Source: Halorhabdus utahensis DSM 12940 (GTDB taxonomy: Archaea > Halobacteriota > Halobacteria > Halobacteriales > Haloarculaceae). Taken from it: 64,000 bases of DNA. Under the pieces are notes generated by a model. It had not been told where the DNA came from, searched no databases, and saw only the letters and a program-made list of their open reading frames with translations. Every line of letters starts with the position of its first letter. Within the stretch, counting starts at the first letter, position 1. The stretch is taken from assembly GCF_000023945.1 (NCBI RefSeq), contig NC_013158.1:2914001-2978000 (forward strand), read 5' to 3'. The translations under genes and the position numbers were made by a program. Below are positions 1 through 10,571 of this stretch, in pieces.

Positions 1-216
1 CCGGGGATGCTCGTCGTCCCTGTCGGTTAGCTTTCGCCATACGCCAACGACAGCGATGATTGCCAACGACCCGAAGAAGATGACTAACGGCAAGTCGGCC
101 ACCCCTTCGACCTGCGGTATCATGATGAGCGTGATCGCGACGAGCGGACCCGCCATGACGACGAAAATGAGAGACCAGATGAGCGAGTTACGCGATATTC
201 CAAACCCACGATTCAT
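1..216 (-). CDS. Small membrane protein, partial (C-terminus lies outside the window)
   Basis: The reading frame opens with ATG at 214-216 on the minus strand and stays open to the left edge, giving the first 72 residues. Two hydrophobic stretches, about residues 12-32 and 43-60, look like membrane helices. The following segment is charged (KLTDRDDEHPR), so the chain returns to the cytoplasm. No family is recognised. The alternating hydrophobic pattern, the acidic loop and the absence of a good competing frame support a real gene. Its full length and function cannot be judged from this window. Confidence 0.6.
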   Translation of the reverse strand, partial: MNRGFGISRNSLIWSLIFVVMAGPLVAITLIMIPQVEGVADLPLVIFFGSLAIIAVVGVWRKLTDRDDEHPR

Positions 217-467
217 TCCTACGCTGGTGCTTCTATATCGAGTCGTATGTTTCCACTGATTTGTGATTTCCATATGATGATAACTCACTTGCTTCGCGCC
301 GATATCGATCAGTCGATGTCAGTAAGGGGGTTGATCAACTGGTCCCCTTCGAGCGATACCGCAAATCGTGCGGCATGAGGCGCTTCAGCGTTCGCTTTGG
401 GGAACCGTCCTCGACAGTCAGCCCCCGGCGAAACCATCAAGTCATGTCTCCGAGATCATCCTGGAGT
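217..467. promoter_or_regulatory. Divergent intergenic region with a 10-bp palindrome
   Basis: This stretch separates the minus-strand membrane protein from the glycosidase and holds no convincing gene. A perfect palindrome, GTTGATCAAC, lies at 330-339, framed by a G run on the left and a C run on the right. It could be an operator for the sugar-degrading enzyme, but there is no second copy in the window to support that. A clear TATA element for the glycosidase was not found. Confidence 0.3.
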
Positions 468-2174
468 ATGTATCTCCACACCGAGAGCCGCGAAACGACC
501 ACACTCGACGGGACCTGGCAGGCGATCCCGGACCCCTACCGATCGTTCCAGGACGGGTGGTTCGACGACCGGGACGTTCCCCTCCTCGAAGACCCGCACG
601 CACCCGCCGATTACGACGTCGATGACGGGTTCCCGGTCGAGGTGCCGGGCTGCGTCGGCGAGCAGCTCCCGGAGTTCGAGTACTACGAGGGGATGGTCTG
701 GCACACCAGACGCTTCGACCGGGAGGACAACGGCAACCGGCTCTTCCTGCGCTTTGGCGCGGTCAACTACGAGGCCGACGTCTGGTTGAACGGCGAGCAC
801 CTCCTGACCCACGAGGGAGGATACACCCCCTTTTCGGTGGAAATCACCGACGCGGTATCTCGCGAAGACAACCTTCTGGTCGTCGGTGTCGATAACGAAC
901 GACGCGAGGACGGAATCCCAGGCATGCAGACCGACTGGTTCAACTTCGGCGGTATCTCTCGGTCCGTGGATCTTCTCGCCACCCCGGAGACGTTCGTTCG
1001 GAACGTGAACGTCGAGACCAGCGTCGACGAGACTGTGACGGCGTCGATCACCGCCTGGATCGACGGGCCGGAACCGGGCGATGTCCACGCGACGATACCG
1101 GGCCTGGGTGCAGAGGCCCCGCTCGAACCAGACGATTCCGATGGAGCGGTTACCCGACTCACCGGCGAGATCACGCTCGACCGGGACGACGTCGAGCTGT
1201 GGCACCCCGACGGCCCGCGGCTTTACGATGTCTGCGTCGAATCGGAGAGTGACGCCGTCGAAGTACGGACCGGCTTTCGTGCGGTCGACGTCGAGGGCAG
1301 CGACATTTTGGTCAACGGTGAGTCGATCGAGATCCGTGGGATCTCGATGCACGAAGAGGCCGCCGGACGCGGGCGGGCGCTGACTCCCGGCGATATCGAT
1401 CAGCGATTCGAGTGGGTGGCTGAACTCGGCTGTAACTTCGTTCGGCTCGCCCATTATCCACACACGGCGGCGATGGCTCGCCGGGCCGACGAGGAGGGGA
1501 TCCTGCTGTGGGAGGAGGTCCCGGCCTACTGGGACATCGATTTCGGCGACAAAGACGTCCAGGCGCTGTATCGCCAGCAACTCCGCGAGTTGATCCAGCG
1601 TGACTGGAACCGGCCGTCGGTCGCCCTGTGGTCGATCGCAAACGAGACCGATCCCGAGGGCGAAGTGCGAAATCGCGTCCTCCCCGAAATGGCCTCGTTC
1701 GCCCGGGAACTCGACGATACGCGGCTCGTGACTGCCGCCTGCTGGTTCGACGAGACTGACGACGGGCTGGCGTTGCTCGATCCGCTGGTCGAGCATCTCG
1801 ATGTCGTTGGAATCAACGAGTACTACGGCTGGTACGTCGGCGACGCGGGCGACGTTCGTTCGTTCGTCGACGATCCGACGGGCCCGCCGGTCATCGTCTC
1901 GGAAACGGGCGCGGGAGCGAAGTGGGGCAATCACGGCGACGAGGACGACCGCTGGACGGAGGAGTTCCAGGCTGCCTACTATCGCGAATCGCTCGAAGCG
2001 ATCGAGAGCGTCGAGCAGATCGTCGGGACAACTCCGTGGATCCTCTTTGACTTCAAGAGCCCCCGCCGGATGAATCCACACCAGCGGGGCTACAATCGCA
2101 AAGGGCTCCTCGACGAACACGGTCGAAAGAAGCGTGCGTTCTCGGTGCTGCGCGATCACTACTGCGACCCGTAG
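468..2174 (+). CDS. Glycoside hydrolase family 2 protein (beta-glucuronidase/beta-galactosidase type)
   Basis: A retaining glycosidase of family GH2, 568 residues from the ATG at 468. In-frame upstream ATGs at 375 and 444 give arginine-rich, less haloarchaeal N-termini, so 468 is preferred. The order is typical: a jelly-roll sugar-binding domain (about 1-170, with DGTW near the start), an immunoglobulin-like domain (about 170-265) and a TIM barrel. The acid/base Glu is E393 in SIANE and the nucleophile is E479 in SETG. The C-terminal WILFDFKSPRR...RGYNRKGL segment resembles the end of beta-glucuronidases. No signal peptide is visible, so it probably acts in the cytoplasm on imported oligosaccharides or glycosides. 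Whether it prefers glucuronides or galactosides cannot be read from sequence alone. Confidence 0.85.
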   Translation: MYLHTESRETTTLDGTWQAIPDPYRSFQDGWFDDRDVPLLEDPHAPADYDVDDGFPVEVPGCVGEQLPEFEYYEGMVWHTRRFDREDNGNRLFLRFGAVNYEADVWLNGEHLLTHEGGYTPFSVEITDAVSREDNLLVVGVDNERREDGIPGMQTDWFNFGGISRSVDLLATPETFVRNVNVETSVDETVTASITAWIDGPEPGDVHATIPGLGAEAPLEPDDSDGAVTRLTGEITLDRDDVELWHPDGPRLYDVCVESESDAVEVRTGFRAVDVEGSDILVNGESIEIRGISMHEEAAGRGRALTPGDIDQRFEWVAELGCNFVRLAHYPHTAAMARRADEEGILLWEEVPAYWDIDFGDKDVQALYRQQLRELIQRDWNRPSVALWSIANETDPEGEVRNRVLPEMASFARELDDTRLVTAACWFDETDDGLALLDPLVEHLDVVGINEYYGWYVGDAGDVRSFVDDPTGPPVIVSETGAGAKWGNHGDEDDRWTEEFQAAYYRESLEAIESVEQIVGTTPWILFDFKSPRRMNPHQRGYNRKGLLDEHGRKKRAFSVLRDHYCDP

Positions 2175-2186
2175 GCGGTGAGTGTG

Positions 2187-2987
2187 TCACTCGCTGCCCG
2201 TCTCGCGTTGGGTCGATTCGACGAGCGGGTGGCGCGCATAGTCGACGATCGTGATGTCGTCGATCGACTGCAGATCTTCCTCGGTCGCGGTCTTGGCCAT
2301 CTCCAAGTCGACGGGTTCCTCGACGACGATGACGTAGGCGTCCATCTCTTCGATGCCGAGTTCGGCGGCCGCCGTGGTCCGGTGGTGGCCGTCCGCCAGC
2401 AGGAGGTCCCCGGCGTTGTCGATCACGACCAGGGGTTCGGCCAGGCCGCGTTCGAGTTCGTACATCCGGCCCTCGAGTTCGTCGCCGTAGACCTTCGTCT
2501 GGGTCGGCGTGAGGTCGCCGAGATCGACGACGCGGCGCTCCTGGCGCGCTTCGACGTCGTGGACGTCCTCGATGGTGTCCAGGAGCTGTTCGACCTTGTC
2601 GGGCGTCGCCCGTTCGATCTGACTCCGGATGACGTCGGCGTTCGAGATGATCCCGATAAGTTGGCCGTCGTCGTCGAGGACGGGGAGCCGCTGGATCCCC
2701 GACCGGAGGATGACCCGTGCCACGTCGTCGAGATCCATGTCGGGATGGGCCACCATCAGATCCGTCGACATCACCTCGGTGACCGGCAGGTCATCGTCGA
2801 CGAGCAGGAGGTCGCTCGCGCTCACGAACCCCTGTACGTCTCGGTCGTGGCAGACCGGAAACCCGGTGTGGCCACCGCTGTCCGCGATCCGACTCGCGAC
2901 GTCCGCGACCGTGTCGTCCGGCGCGACCGTCGAGACCTCGTGGGTCATGTAGTCCTCGACAGTCAAAGACTCCTCGGAACTGGCCAT
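2187..2987 (-). CDS. Tandem CBS domain protein with C-terminal ParB/sulfiredoxin-like domain
   Basis: A 266-residue acidic protein starting at ATG 2987; the longer frame upstream overlaps the preceding gene. Residues 10-62 and 68-122 form a CBS pair (YMTHEVSTV and VMSTDLMVA openings), a module that usually senses adenine nucleotides. Residues 150-225 carry a ParB-like domain with the DGHHR box at 199-203. In bacteria that box occurs in ParB CTPases; in archaea a ParB-fold protein acts as free serine kinase, so a small-molecule kinase role is possible. There is no helix-turn-helix or partner ParA here, which argues against chromosome partition. It lies 49 bases after the DHH phosphoesterase on the same strand and is probably co-transcribed with it. 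Confidence 0.75.
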   Translation of the reverse strand: MASSEESLTVEDYMTHEVSTVAPDDTVADVASRIADSGGHTGFPVCHDRDVQGFVSASDLLLVDDDLPVTEVMSTDLMVAHPDMDLDDVARVILRSGIQRLPVLDDDGQLIGIISNADVIRSQIERATPDKVEQLLDTIEDVHDVEARQERRVVDLGDLTPTQTKVYGDELEGRMYELERGLAEPLVVIDNAGDLLLADGHHRTTAAAELGIEEMDAYVIVVEEPVDLEMAKTATEEDLQSIDDITIVDYARHPLVESTQRETGSE

Positions 2988-3036
2988 CACTATCGGTGAG
3001 AGGTCCGCAGGTAAAAATCCCTCGTTGGCAACCGCG

Positions 3037-4680
3037 TCACGTCCCGTCGTTGTCGTCGCCGACGGTGTCCGAACCATCAGTGGAGCGGGTTTCTGTTTCC
3101 CCGTCGGTGTCGTCCACCCGATACCGATCGACCGTGTCCTCGGGCCGGTTCTCAGCCACGCCGTTCCGACGGCCGCTGCCGAGTTGGGGAGACACTGGTG
3201 CGGCGTCATCTGGCAGTTCTGTGCCCTCTCCGTATGATTCAGACGGTAGCTGGGACGGATAGACCTCCATCGCGTCCAGGAATCGGTCCGTGACAATCTC
3301 CTCGACGATCGCTTCGAGATCATCGTCGTCGCTGATCGTCTCCATGACTCCGAGATCGAGCTGTGCGCCGGCCATGTCGGCGTGGCCGCCAGCACTGCCG
3401 ATCTGCCCGAACGCGGCTCGCAGCGTTTCGCCGAGGTCGAGATCCGTCCCACGCGACCGGGCCGAAATATAGATCGTGCCGGCGTTGATGCCGTACACCA
3501 GCGTGGTCGTCACGCCGTCCATGGCGAGCAATCGATCTGCGGCCTGTGCGAGTGTGTCCCGGTCCCGTAACTCGCCAACGCCGCTCAAAAGCACGGTTCC
3601 GTGGCGGTCCCGGTTGTGGATCGCGTCGGCGATCGTCTCGAAGGTGTCCGAACTCATGCTCGGGTCCTCGATCCGTTCAAGCATCCCCAGGTCCGCCTCT
3701 CGGAGCAGGAACGCACCGGCCTCGAAATCCGCGACCGAAACCTCGCGGCTGAACTCGTTCGTGTCAACGCGGATTCCGAACAGCAGTGCCGTCGCGACCG
3801 TCTCCTCGATGTCGACGTCGAACCGTCTGAGATAGTCCACCAGCAGCGTACTCGTCGCGCCGACGTCACTCCGGAGGTCGGTGAACGCGGCGGTGACTGG
3901 CCCCCGTGGGGGATGGTGATCGATCACGATGTCGACGGCTGTGTCTCCGGGAAGCCCGTCGTTCACCCCGGGCCGGGCGTGATCGACAAGCGCGAACCCG
4001 CCGTACACATCGAGGTCGGCGTCGGGCTCTAGGGACGTCAGATCGAGATCGAGCAGGTTGACGAACGCACGGTTTTGCTGGTGGTTGATCGACCCATAAT
4101 AACAGGCTTCGGCCGAACACCCCAGCCGCTCGGCAATCTGCACCAGCGCGATGGCGCTCGCGATGGCGTCCGGATCGGGATTGTCGTGCATGACGACCGC
4201 AAGCGTTCCATCGACGTCTTCGAGGACCCGTCTGAATTCGTGGATCGAAATCCCGCCCGTCTCGATTCGATCCTCGAGATAGGAGTCCAAGACCGTGCCG
4301 GGGTCGACGACCCGGTCGGCGACAGACCGAAGCTCGGCGAGTCTCTCCGCACGCTGTCCGATCCGGTCATCCTGCACGGTAGCGCCCGCGTATACCAACA
4401 GAAAGGCCGACGGAAACGCCCGGCGGGCCGCCCGTGCCACAACCAGATTTTCGGCGGGATTGTCGCTCGCAACGACGACTGTCTCGACGTCCGCCTCGAC
4501 CTCAGCGAGTTGTGAGTGAACCGTCGGATCGACCGCAAGCACCTCGACAGCGCCGTTCTCACGGAGCGAATCCTCTCGCTCGTCGGATCCAGTGGCCAAC
4601 AGACGGCCGGGTCGTTCACACAGCGAGCCGATGACAGCGCGTGCGATCGACCCCGATCCCACCACCAACCGGGTGCGCAT
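3037..4680 (-). CDS. DHH/DHHA1 phosphoesterase with N-terminal RCK/TrkA-N-like nucleotide-binding domain
   Basis: A 547-residue fusion. Residues 1-120 are Rossmann-like with GSGSIA at 8-13, as in the RCK/TrkA-N domains that bind NAD or ATP in potassium channels. Residues 135-330 are a DHH phosphoesterase: metal ligands appear in HDNPDPDA (165-172), DHARPG (233-238) and DHH (254-256). The DHHA1 substrate domain has GGHADMAG from 431. The last 80 residues are acidic and low in complexity. Relatives cleave oligoribonucleotides, pAp or cyclic di-AMP. The RCK-like head and the CBS neighbour make cyclic di-AMP turnover an attractive guess, not a demonstrated one. It is the first gene of a two-gene unit. 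Confidence 0.8.
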   Translation of the reverse strand: MRTRLVVGSGSIARAVIGSLCERPGRLLATGSDEREDSLRENGAVEVLAVDPTVHSQLAEVEADVETVVVASDNPAENLVVARAARRAFPSAFLLVYAGATVQDDRIGQRAERLAELRSVADRVVDPGTVLDSYLEDRIETGGISIHEFRRVLEDVDGTLAVVMHDNPDPDAIASAIALVQIAERLGCSAEACYYGSINHQQNRAFVNLLDLDLTSLEPDADLDVYGGFALVDHARPGVNDGLPGDTAVDIVIDHHPPRGPVTAAFTDLRSDVGATSTLLVDYLRRFDVDIEETVATALLFGIRVDTNEFSREVSVADFEAGAFLLREADLGMLERIEDPSMSSDTFETIADAIHNRDRHGTVLLSGVGELRDRDTLAQAADRLLAMDGVTTTLVYGINAGTIYISARSRGTDLDLGETLRAAFGQIGSAGGHADMAGAQLDLGVMETISDDDDLEAIVEEIVTDRFLDAMEVYPSQLPSESYGEGTELPDDAAPVSPQLGSGRRNGVAENRPEDTVDRYRVDDTDGETETRSTDGSDTVGDDNDGT

Positions 4681-4812
4681 GTCCCGACCATCGGGCCAGG
4701 GGACCTAAAACCCCTGTCTCATCGGTTCAGCTGGTCTCCGGGTTCGTGGCTTTTCGGCGTGCTGGGGATGATGGCCCGCTGTGGCCATTCCGGCGATGGA
4801 GTCCCGCTGTGG

Positions 4813-6828
<2,016 letters not shown>

Positions 6829-6951
6829 GTTGTACGCACGACCGGGACGTGTACGCTGTCCAACGTGAACGTGCGTGAAGAGGCGACATTACCCTCTATT
6901 GGGCGGATATCGAGACAGAGCGGCTGGCTTGTGTATTCTCACTCGAACACT

Positions 6952-7380
6952 CTACTTCAGTCGCTCCTGCAGAAACGACGGGTGGACGGCAGCAACGCCA
7001 TCGAGCGAGCCGATCTCCTCGTTGATGACGTCTCCGAGCGCGTCCCCGTCCGGGGCGCGCATCTCGGCCATCAGCGTGTGATCGCCACTGGAAGTGTACA
7101 ACGCTTCGATGGCTGCAACGTCTTTCAGTGCCCGCGAGACATCGACGTACGCTTCGCTTTCGACGTCGACGCCGACGATGGCGATGGTTTCGCCGGGGAG
7201 TTTCTTTGGGTCGACGTCGGCCGAGTAACCCACGATGACGCCTTCCGCTTCGAGTTGCTCGATATACTTTCGGACAGTCGGCTTCGATACACCCACCTGG
7301 TCAGCAATCTCGGCGTAGGAGGCCTGCGCGTCCTCCTCGAGAACGTCGAGAATGCGCTCTTCCGTCGCTTCGGCGCTCAT
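6952..7380 (-). CDS. Lrp/AsnC family transcription regulator
   Basis: A 142-residue regulator. Residues 1-60 form the helix-turn-helix (RILDVLEEDAQASYAEIAD, then VSKPTVRKYIEQLEAEG), and the remainder is the RAM/AsnC effector domain ending in a conserved arrangement of strands (ALYTSSGDHTLMAEM). Proteins of this type bind amino acids or other small molecules as oligomers. It lies between the genes for acetyl-CoA synthetase and the PorAB oxidoreductase, all on the same strand, so local control of acetate and pyruvate metabolism is a reasonable inference. Confidence 0.88.
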   Translation of the reverse strand: MSAEATEERILDVLEEDAQASYAEIADQVGVSKPTVRKYIEQLEAEGVIVGYSADVDPKKLPGETIAIVGVDVESEAYVDVSRALKDVAAIEALYTSSGDHTLMAEMRAPDGDALGDVINEEIGSLDGVAAVHPSFLQERLK

Positions 7381-7479
7381 GCATGTTCCTTTCCGTTACG
7401 TCGAAAAATATCTTCCGAACGTGAAAGAAGTATCCGGCTTCGGACGAGGGGGCCGGTCGGTCGACGGCAGTGAGTGGTG

Positions 7480-8415
7480 TTACGTGTGGCGTTCGAGGAG
7501 ATCGTAGCTCCGATCCCACTCGGCGTCCGCGTCGAAGTACTTCTCGGCCAGTGGCTCCTCCGGCATTTCGCCGATCGCCTGCTTTTCCTCGGTGTAGGAC
7601 GGGCGGTCCTCATCGACGTAGAACCGACCGGTGAGGATCTCGCCCTCGTAGAGTTTGTCCTCGACCTCGTGCATCATCTCGCCGGCTTCCCGGCGGTCGG
7701 TGATGTCGAAGTCGTAGTCATCGGAGTCCTGAACGTCAGTGTAGGGGACGTACTGCTTTGCGTCCTTGTTCCAGGTCGGACACTGCGTGAGGAAGTCGAC
7801 GTGGGCGAACCCGTCGTGTTCGATCGCTTCCACGAGGATCTCCTTCGCCTGGTTGGGATTGACCGCGGCCGTCCGGGCGATGTACGAGGCCCCGGAGGTC
7901 AGCGCCAGGCTCAGCGGTCGGATCGGGGACTTGGCACTGCCCGACGGTTGGGTCTTTGACTTGTGACCCTTCGGACTGGTCGGGGAGGTCTGACCCTTCG
8001 TCAGCCCGAAGATCTCGTTGTTGAACACGATGTACGTCATATCGTGGTTCTCCCGGGCGGTGTGCATGAAGTGGTTGCCGCCGATGCCGTAGCCGTCGCC
8101 GTCGCCGCCCGCCGCGATCACTTCGAGGTCGGGGTTGGCGAGTTTGGCGGCCCGGGCGATCGGGAGCGACCGGCCGTGAATCGAGTGGAATCCGTAGGAG
8201 TCGAAGTACGAATTGAGCTTGCTCGAACAGCCGATCCCGGTTACCGTCAGGACTTCCTCGGGCGTGCGGCCGACTTCGGGCATCGCCTGCTTGAGCGCCT
8301 TGAGGACGCTGAAGTCCCCACACCCGGGACACCAGGTGGCCTGCGGCTCGATGCCGGGGGTATACTCCTCGCTGTCTATCTCGCGATCCTCGCCGATTGC
8401 GCTGAATGCACTCAT
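7480..8415 (-). CDS. porB: 2-oxoacid:ferredoxin oxidoreductase beta subunit (pyruvate type)
   Basis: The thiamine-diphosphate-binding beta subunit, 311 residues. It has the cysteines of WCPGCGD near residue 30 and the ThDP/Mg motif GGDGDGYGIGG near residue 105, followed by NNEIFGLTKGQ. With PorA it would convert pyruvate plus CoA to acetyl-CoA and CO2, passing electrons to ferredoxin. The length and the N-terminal extension before CPGCGD fit the pyruvate enzyme of Halobacterium better than the shorter 2-oxoglutarate (KorB) subunit; this choice is from memory of the families. The gene follows porA with a 2-base gap. Confidence 0.82.
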   Translation of the reverse strand: MSAFSAIGEDREIDSEEYTPGIEPQATWCPGCGDFSVLKALKQAMPEVGRTPEEVLTVTGIGCSSKLNSYFDSYGFHSIHGRSLPIARAAKLANPDLEVIAAGGDGDGYGIGGNHFMHTARENHDMTYIVFNNEIFGLTKGQTSPTSPKGHKSKTQPSGSAKSPIRPLSLALTSGASYIARTAAVNPNQAKEILVEAIEHDGFAHVDFLTQCPTWNKDAKQYVPYTDVQDSDDYDFDITDRREAGEMMHEVEDKLYEGEILTGRFYVDEDRPSYTEEKQAIGEMPEEPLAEKYFDADAEWDRSYDLLERHT

Positions 8416-8417
8416 GA

Positions 8418-10313
8418 TTAGTCACCTGCCGCTGGGACGAACGTGGTCGAATTGCCGGGGAGGTCGGTCTCCTCGTCGATGCTGGCTTCGAAGCCCTCGA
8501 CGATCTCGGCCGGCTCGAACGGATTGCCGTTGTATTTCAGGAGACTCGAGAGTTTGTCGCCGAAGCGACCGAGTTCCTTCTGGGTCAGCCCCTTGAACTG
8601 CCCGCTGGCGTTCATCTCGACGACGATCGCCTCCTCGACGCTCTCTAAGAATTCGGTCATCTCGGCCTCGGGGTAGGGCATGAGGTCGCTGACGCCGATG
8701 GCCTTCACCGAGTGGCCTTCGTCGTTGAGGCGGTCGACCGCCTCGAAGACCGTGCCCTGCTGGCTGCCCCACGTGACGATCCCGTAGCGGGCGTCCTCGG
8801 GGCCGCGATACGCCTGGTTGGTTTCGCCCTCGTCGAGATCGCCGCGAATGGTATCGAGTTTCTCGAGGCGACGGGACATGTGGGCGACCCGGTTGTCCGG
8901 GTCCTCGTCGATGTGCCCGTAGTCGTTGGTCTCGTTACCCGACGTGAGGTGGCGACCGCCCTTCTGGCCAGGGACCGTCCGCGGGCTGACGCCGTCCTCG
9001 GCGTTCGGGTCGAAGCGCTGGAACGCGCCCGACTCGTGGTGGGCCGCTTCCTTGATCTCCTCTTCGGAGAGGACCTTCCCGAGGTCGGGGTTGGGCTCCC
9101 GATCGAAGAGATCGACCGGAACCGACCGGAGTTCACCCTCGATCTTCTGGTCGTAGACGACGATCGCCGGGATCTGGTAGTCGTAGGCGATCTCGAAGGC
9201 TGTCCGGGTCTGTTCGTATGCCTCCTTGACGCCCGCCGGCGCGAAGACGACGCGGGCGGAGTCGCCCTGGCTCGTATACAGGACGTGTTCGAGGTCGCCC
9301 TGTTCGGGTTTGGTGGGCATCCCGGTCGACGGACCGGCCCGCATCGCTTCGAGCAGGACGATCGGCGTCTCGGTCATCTCGGCGAGGCCGAGGGGCTCGG
9401 ACATCAGCGCGAACCCGCCACCGGACGACCCGGACATCGCCTTGACGCCGGCGTGGCTCGCACCGAGCGCCATCGCGGCGGCGGCGATCTCGTCTTCGAC
9501 CTGTTCGGAGACGCCCCCGAACTTACCCATGTGCTGGGACATGATCGTGAACACTTCGGTCCAGGGCGTCATGGGGTAGCCGGCGATGAACCGACAGCCC
9601 TCGTCGATCGCGCCGTAGGCGATCGACTGGGAGCCGTTCATCAGCGCCAGTTCCTGGTCGTTCTCGCCCGTCGGGACTTCCAGATCGTGGGTGAACTCGA
9701 ACGCCTGGGCCTGCTCGTAGGCGTCGGCCAGCACGTTCAGGTTGTCCTCCTGGATGTCGCCGGACATGTTCTGGGTGATGAGCTCCTCGAAGTAGGAGAC
9801 GTCCATCCCCAGCAGGGCGGCGGTGATGCCGACCCCGGCCGTGTTCCGCATGACGTCACGGCCGTGTTCCCGGGCGATCTCACGGAGATTGACCGGATAC
9901 ACGTGCCAATTGTTCTCTTCGGCCCGTTCCTCGAGGTTCAACTCGGCGACCTCGTCCTCGTCGAAGAGTCCGGTGTCGTAGACGATGACCCCGCCCTCCC
10001 GGAGTTCGTCGAGGTTCTCTCCGAGCGGTTTGCGTTCCTCGTTGCCGTAGTAGGCGTCCTCCGCGGGGTTCCGGGCGAAACTGTCGCCAAGCGACAGCAG
10101 GAAGTTATACCCGTCACCGCGCGAGGTGACTTCCTCGTCTTTGGCCCGTACTTCGACGTACGTGTGACCACCGCGAATCCGCGATGGATAGTGGCGGTGT
10201 GTGAAAATGTTGAGCCCCGCTCGCATCAGGGCTTTGGCGAAGTTCTGACTCGTCGAGGCGATCCCGTCTCCGGACCCGCCCGCAATTCGCCAGATGAGTT
10301 CGGTGTCTGTCAT
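8418..10313 (-). CDS. porA: 2-oxoacid:ferredoxin oxidoreductase alpha subunit (gamma-alpha fusion, pyruvate type)
   Basis: A 631-residue subunit with the gamma domain first (AGGSGDGIASTSQNFAKAL, about 1-200) and the alpha pyrimidine-binding domain after it (GSQSIAYGAIDEGCRFIAGY, about 225-450), then a C-terminal domain with a conserved YGIVTWGSQQG. This fused layout is standard in archaeal and haloarchaeal enzymes. The size and start (ELIWRIAGGSGDGI) fit the pyruvate enzyme; 2-oxoglutarate enzymes usually begin with a different glycine-rich motif. It is the first gene of the porAB unit, and a near-perfect palindrome lies about 95 bases before its start. Confidence 0.82.
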   Translation of the reverse strand: MTDTELIWRIAGGSGDGIASTSQNFAKALMRAGLNIFTHRHYPSRIRGGHTYVEVRAKDEEVTSRGDGYNFLLSLGDSFARNPAEDAYYGNEERKPLGENLDELREGGVIVYDTGLFDEDEVAELNLEERAEENNWHVYPVNLREIAREHGRDVMRNTAGVGITAALLGMDVSYFEELITQNMSGDIQEDNLNVLADAYEQAQAFEFTHDLEVPTGENDQELALMNGSQSIAYGAIDEGCRFIAGYPMTPWTEVFTIMSQHMGKFGGVSEQVEDEIAAAAMALGASHAGVKAMSGSSGGGFALMSEPLGLAEMTETPIVLLEAMRAGPSTGMPTKPEQGDLEHVLYTSQGDSARVVFAPAGVKEAYEQTRTAFEIAYDYQIPAIVVYDQKIEGELRSVPVDLFDREPNPDLGKVLSEEEIKEAAHHESGAFQRFDPNAEDGVSPRTVPGQKGGRHLTSGNETNDYGHIDEDPDNRVAHMSRRLEKLDTIRGDLDEGETNQAYRGPEDARYGIVTWGSQQGTVFEAVDRLNDEGHSVKAIGVSDLMPYPEAEMTEFLESVEEAIVVEMNASGQFKGLTQKELGRFGDKLSSLLKYNGNPFEPAEIVEGFEASIDEETDLPGNSTTFVPAAGD

Positions 10314-10406
10314 TGGTAAATCATCGGCCCCAGGTGGTGCCGTATTCGTTTCTGGGGTGGACTCACCAAAAGGGTTTCTGTTGTGTCAATTCTGGAATAA
10401 TTGTGA

Positions 10407-10426
10407 TAATTCCCACGTGAGAATTA
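10407..10426. promoter_or_regulatory. 20-bp near-perfect palindrome upstream of porA
   Basis: The sequence from 10407 to 10426 reads the same on both strands except for one mismatched pair; its centre is CACGTG with AATTC/GAATT arms. A weaker partial repeat, GAATAATTGTGATAATTC, lies immediately left and overlaps it. The site sits 94-113 bases upstream of the porA start inside a 258-base gap without a gene. Two overlapping dyads of this kind suit a dimeric regulator such as an Lrp protein. Confidence 0.45.
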
Positions 10427-10571
10427 CGAGATGGTCCCGAAGCCACTAGCGGTGACCGTAAAACGGGCCTCGTGACGGCAAGAACTCGGCTCCGAACACG
10501 ACTGCGCCCTCGGAACATACCCAAATCTGACAGGTTCGCGCCGGTCAGGCGCTCTCGGGCTGGCGGGCCCC

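Noticed and set aside
456-2159. Long open frame of 567 codons antisense to the GH2 gene
   Set aside because: It mirrors the codons of a clearly recognisable GH2 protein with both catalytic glutamates. Long antisense frames are common in GC-rich haloarchaeal DNA.
2178-2999. 273-codon frame antisense to the CBS-ParB gene
   Set aside because: The sense strand carries two CBS domains and a DGHHR box; the antisense frame is a shadow.
8712-10319. 535-codon frame antisense to porA
   Set aside because: porA has all family motifs on the opposite strand; the antisense product has no recognisable domain.
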